Source: Flavobacterium buctense (GTDB taxonomy: Bacteria; Bacteroidota; Bacteroidia; Flavobacteriales; Flavobacteriaceae). From it: 64,000 nucleotides of DNA. Positions 60,975 through 64,000 of the stretch are shown here, one piece after another (positions within the stretch are counted from its first letter, which is position 1; each line of letters begins with the position of its first letter). The stretch is from assembly GCF_014486695.1 (NCBI RefSeq), contig NZ_JACTAB010000005.1:62001-126000 (forward strand), given 5' to 3'. A model generated the notes under the pieces. It was not told the DNA's origin. It saw only the letters and a list, made by a program, of their open reading frames with translations, and searched no databases. The position numbers and the translations under genes are program-made.

Positions 60975-62134
60975 TAATAAGTAATGGTTTTGTGAAACTG
61001 TAAAGGCAACTCTTTGAGCAATTGTGCTATTTTAACGCCGGCATCACCACCGCCGTAAACATTAGATTTTGGTCTTTCGTTTTTGGTCAAAAGGGATGTA
61101 ATTGCGGCTACAATTTCTTCTTCGGCATAACTTACATCAACCACATTTTGACCACGGTCTCGACGGTTTTGACGCGAACCGATATTGATGGTCGGCACAC
61201 CAAGATAGGCACATTCGCGAATCCCAACACTTGAATTTCCCACCAAACAAAGAGAAGAATGCAATAAATTTAAAAAATCATCGCCTTCCATATTTTTGAA
61301 AAAGTGAACATTACTCATTTCGTATTTTTCACGGAACGAGCGAATTCCTGTGGAAGTTCCATCGGCACCGGCATCCACATTGGGCCAGAACCACAAAGTT
61401 GGTTTGTTTATTTTTTGAATCGCTCTTAAAGTGGCCTCAATGTGTTTTCGAGAATCTTGGTATTCATTGGTTACCGGATGTTGCATTACAACTATGTAAC
61501 CATTGCTTAAATCAGGTTGCGAACCAACACCGCCATATTTTGCATACGGATTAAAGGTTAGCACTTTATTTTTAGCTACTTCCTGCGCAATGTCTATCGA
61601 TGGACAACCGGTATTGAAGACCATGCTTTCATTTTCACCCAATTGGATAACTCTTTGTTTGGCATTTTCAGAAGCTACAAAATGGTAATCGGCTAATTTG
61701 GTAATGGCGTGTCTAACTTTCTCATCTATATTTCCGGTTACTTCGCCTCCTTGAATGTGCGCCAAAGGAATATTCATATACGAAGCGGAAATCGCGGTGG
61801 CCATAGTTTCAAATCGGTCGGCAACGGTGACTACAATATCGGGACGAAGATTATCAAAAACCGTCGACAATTCTAATATACCGATTCCGGTGGTTTTGGC
61901 GGCAGCAGTTAAGTTTTCACCTTCTAACACATTAAATACTTTGGCGGCTATTTCGAAACCGTCTTTTTCAATAAAATTCACCGCACTGCCGTATCGGTCA
62001 AGCAAAGCAGAAGCCGCGACGATAAGTTGCAACTCTAATTCGGGATGCTTTTGGATAGCAGTTAAAACGGTTTTAACTCGGCTGTAAGAGGGTCTGGCTG
62101 TGATAACGACAGCTATTTTTCGGGTTTGGTTCAT
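60974..62134 (-). CDS. neuC: UDP-N-acetylglucosamine 2-epimerase (hydrolysing), NeuC type
   Basis: This 386-residue enzyme converts UDP-GlcNAc (or a UDP-diacetamido sugar) to the free 2-epimer (ManNAc type) for sialic-acid-type synthesis. It shows IAVVITARPSYSRVKTVLTAI at the start, ADRFETMATAISASYMNIPLAHIQGGE (catalytic region ~114-140), CLVGNSSVGIRECAYLGVPTINIGSRQ and RDRGQNVVDVSY. Its start overlaps neuB by 4 bases and its stop overlaps neuA by one base. Confidence 0.92.
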   Translation of the reverse strand: MNQTRKIAVVITARPSYSRVKTVLTAIQKHPELELQLIVAASALLDRYGSAVNFIEKDGFEIAAKVFNVLEGENLTAAAKTTGIGILELSTVFDNLRPDIVVTVADRFETMATAISASYMNIPLAHIQGGEVTGNIDEKVRHAITKLADYHFVASENAKQRVIQLGENESMVFNTGCPSIDIAQEVAKNKVLTFNPYAKYGGVGSQPDLSNGYIVVMQHPVTNEYQDSRKHIEATLRAIQKINKPTLWFWPNVDAGADGTSTGIRSFREKYEMSNVHFFKNMEGDDFLNLLHSSLCLVGNSSVGIRECAYLGVPTINIGSRQNRRDRGQNVVDVSYAEEEIVAAITSLLTKNERPKSNVYGGGDAGVKIAQLLKELPLQFHKTITY

Positions 62135-63138
62135 GCTAAATCTTCTTCATTCAAAAAATCCCATTGGGACTTATGGGCAGCCAATGGTCTTCCTATTACT
62201 TTGGCAAATTCAGCCGCGGAAATACCGTAGCCTTTAGGTTTTTTACTTTCTAAATCGGCAAAAGTCAGTACATGACCTTTGGCTAAATCTTTATTGATGG
62301 CTAATGATTTTTCAAAGATGTTTTTGAGTTCTCTGAAGTCCTCATTATTGTTTTTATGGATTGGGTGGTTTTGGGCCAAATGAATTTCGTTTACGGCTTC
62401 CACCAATTGTTTTGTTTCGTCAAAAGTTAGTGACGCGATGGCATCCGGTCCGAACATCGAACGATTGAAAACCACATGAAATTCTAAGATTTCAGCCCCA
62501 AGAGCAACGGCGGCAATTCCGGTTGAAATTTTAGCCGAATGGTCTGAAAAACCTACAGTTACTTTATACCTTTCTTTTAATTCCCCAATCACATTCAGTC
62601 CGTATTGTTCCGGTTTTGTCGGATAAGCGGTGGTGCATTGCAAAATGGAGAAATTGGCTTTTTTGCTTTTCAGAAAATCAACCGTTTTGTCCAATTCGGT
62701 ATAGCTGCTCATACCTGAAGAAATAATGATAGGTTTACCGGTTTGGGTAATTTTTTCGAGTAACAAAAAATTATTGACTTCACCTGAACCCACTTTATAA
62801 ATGTGAACGCCGACTTCCTCTAACCAATCTACGGCTAAATTGCTGAAGGGCGAACAAATAAAGTCTAAATCCACTTCGTCACAATGCTTTTTGAGATCTT
62901 TCCATTGTTCTAAGGTGAATTCCATTCTTTTCCAATAGTCGAAACGCGTCGCATCTTCTTTGGAAAATTTGACCCTAAAAGGTTCGTGTATACTGCTTTC
63001 TGCATCGGCAATATGCATTTGAAATTTAATTGCCTGAACGCCGGTTTGGGCCACGGCATCAATATAGGAATGCAAGAGACCCAAACTTCCTTCATGGGCT
63101 TGTGCAATTTCAGCTATCAAATAAGGTTGGTTGCTCAT
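62131..63138 (-). CDS. neuB: N-acetylneuraminate synthase (NeuB family)
   Basis: This 335-residue enzyme condenses a mannosamine derivative with phosphoenolpyruvate. The TIM-barrel part has LIAEIAQAHEGSL, AIKFQMHIAD, SPFSNLAVDWLEEVGV, YKVGSGEVNN and SDHSAKI. The C-terminal SAF antifreeze-like domain is SLAINKDLAKGHVLTFADLESKKP. The product may be Neu5Ac, legionaminate or pseudaminate. It is first of neuB-neuC-neuA. A weak promoter-like pair lies upstream on the minus strand (TTG at 63187-63189, TATTTTTA at 63158-63165). Confidence 0.93.
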   Translation of the reverse strand: MSNQPYLIAEIAQAHEGSLGLLHSYIDAVAQTGVQAIKFQMHIADAESSIHEPFRVKFSKEDATRFDYWKRMEFTLEQWKDLKKHCDEVDLDFICSPFSNLAVDWLEEVGVHIYKVGSGEVNNFLLLEKITQTGKPIIISSGMSSYTELDKTVDFLKSKKANFSILQCTTAYPTKPEQYGLNVIGELKERYKVTVGFSDHSAKISTGIAAVALGAEILEFHVVFNRSMFGPDAIASLTFDETKQLVEAVNEIHLAQNHPIHKNNNEDFRELKNIFEKSLAINKDLAKGHVLTFADLESKKPKGYGISAAEFAKVIGRPLAAHKSQWDFLNEEDLA

Positions 63139-63283
63139 AAAAAAATGCTAACGGAAGTAAAAATAACTATTTTATGCTTTGCGGTACAATTTTGAGTCAA
63201 TATAAAATACTGACCGAGTTAATTAATCCTTTATTTTAGTCTATTTTTTTACAAGAGTCAATAGCTAAAAACATGGAAGGACA

Positions 63284-64000
63284 CTACTTGTCTTCAAGGA
63301 TTTCATTCAGGCGCCATTTAAAATTGACTTCGTTGAAATAATCTCCGAAAGGATAAACCGGTTCCACATTGTTTACTCTTGAAAGTATCAGTTGTTCCAG
63401 TTTATTTTGTATTTCCAGTTTGTCCTCCATAGCTGCTATGTATTTTTCATCTTTAATAATGGTTCGCAATTCGCTTACCGGAGGAGAAATACACAAGACA
63501 GGTTTGTTAGAAGAGGCTAAGAAAGGCGCTTTACCCACCAAAATATTGCAATACAGCGGACCGTTTTCCAATATAATATTGATATCGGCCACATGGGTTT
63601 GTTCGTAGCAGGAATTGGAAAAATTTAACGTATCCAGGATAATGATATTGGGTGTATTGGTATAACGCTCTGCTAATTTTTTGAGATCAATTCCTTTTAA
63701 TCTTAAGATAAACTCTGTTTTTTCACTGTACAATGGATTGCTGTGAACCAAGGTTTCATAAGCATCTAAAAGGTTTTCTATAGTTCGGCCAAATTGGATG
63801 GCGCCATGATAAGCAATGGTGATGGCTTTGCCTTTTTTTAAGGCTTTGCCTGTATCGGATAAATCAAAAACACTTTCGCAATACTGATGAGGCAAGCTGT
63901 AGAATTTCTTTCGGGAACCATACAAAAACTGCATGTCTTTCGCCATGGCGTTGGCAGAACTCATACAGGTTTTGGCTTGAGAAACTACTTTTTGCATTGA
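63284..64000 (-). CDS. Glycosyltransferase, C-terminal part (cut by window end)
   Basis: About 239 residues of a GT-B-like glycosyltransferase are visible, with its start beyond base 64000. An in-frame ATG at 63997 is probably internal, because the frame stays open beyond it and the acceptor domain is missing. Visible parts are AKTCMSSANAMAKDMQFLYG, ITIAYHGAIQFGRTIENLLDAY (start of donor domain) and EKTEFILRLKGIDLKKLAERY. LGKAP/LASSNKPVLCISPP near the end is the donor-site loop. Family and sugar are uncertain. A gap of 145 bases separates it from neuB. Confidence 0.65.
   Translation of the reverse strand, partial: SMQKVVSQAKTCMSSANAMAKDMQFLYGSRKKFYSLPHQYCESVFDLSDTGKALKKGKAITIAYHGAIQFGRTIENLLDAYETLVHSNPLYSEKTEFILRLKGIDLKKLAERYTNTPNIIILDTLNFSNSCYEQTHVADINIILENGPLYCNILVGKAPFLASSNKPVLCISPPVSELRTIIKDEKYIAAMEDKLEIQNKLEQLILSRVNNVEPVYPFGDYFNEVNFKWRLNEILEDK

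Noticed and set aside
61755..62087. 110-residue plus-strand ORF opposite neuC.
   Set aside because: It is antisense to a clear enzyme, with no promoter or known motif.
43087..64000. Glycan locus as a recent mobile element.
   Set aside because: No integrase, transposase, direct repeats or tRNA at the visible edge; only the right edge, beyond the window, remains open.
1..64000. CRISPR arrays, rRNA operons, phage genes or toxin-antitoxin pairs.
   Set aside because: I looked for spaced repeats, rRNA-like stretches and typical small gene pairs and found none.

Overview
The window looks like a chromosomal segment of a Flavobacteriaceae species, most likely Flavobacterium or a close relative. The DNA is AT-rich. 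It encodes a T9SS cargo protein with a C-terminal sorting tail, a PorV/PorQ-type barrel, an ECF sigma/FecR/TonB-receptor set, DUF4369, DUF2891 and DUF2805 proteins, and a Lnb-type (DUF4105) protein. Many starts lack a Shine-Dalgarno sequence, and many 5' regions carry the Bacteroidetes -7 box TAnnTTTG, a few with a TTG/TTTG -33 element 18-20 bases away. I see no rRNA, CRISPR array, integrase or insertion sequence. There is one tRNA. No intergenic gap exceeds 300 bases.

Layout. 1-4490: partial proS (minus), then a Trp/Gly-rich lipoprotein, a FadL-type outer membrane protein and rimO (plus). 4487-15288 (minus): a beta-barrel protein translationally coupled to a CHASE4-type hybrid histidine kinase, a B12-binding radical SAM protein, a DUF4369 lipoprotein, an M61 peptidase, a DUF2805 protein, a fatty acid hydroxylase, an AlkB-like dioxygenase and an aquaporin. 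15394-19300 (minus): an EamA transporter, tRNA-Thr(UGU), a small unknown protein, and the tight run idi - PTPS-like gene - bcp - manA. 19462-22169: an exported MsrB-MsrA fusion facing gapN. 22264-27119 (minus): a Kazal-domain repeat lipoprotein, an ECF sigma factor, FecR and a FecA-type TonB-dependent receptor. 27201-34729: an FAD oxidoreductase, a DUF2891 protein, a 78-residue unknown and a large T9SS cargo protein. 34825-43107: recQ diverging from kdsD-tatC-cmd-lptB (LPS and export), pssA, a PorV/PorQ-like barrel and an Lnb-like protein.

43087-64000 is one long minus-strand surface-glycan locus. Genes overlap or sit within a few bases of each other. Read in the direction of transcription it holds a glycosyltransferase cut by the window edge, neuB-neuC-neuA (sialic-acid-type sugar made and CMP-activated), a methyltransferase, an AsnB-like amidotransferase, an MBOAT O-acyltransferase with an SGNH partner, an unusual GT-B-like protein, a hexapeptide acetyltransferase, six more glycosyltransferases, an FkbM methyltransferase, a Wzy/WaaL-type polymerase or ligase, and a WcaJ-type initiating phosphoglycosyltransferase. 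Flippase and export genes are not in view and probably lie beyond 64000. The content fits a decorated (acylated, amidated, methylated) acidic O-antigen or capsule.

The most unusual items are the Kazal-module lipoprotein with six internal repeats beside the sigma/FecR/receptor set, a perfect 11-bp hairpin with a GNRA-type loop just before the sigma gene, the barrel-kinase pair, an 8-bp tandem repeat directly before lptB, and the sialic-acid locus with its unassigned GT-B protein.
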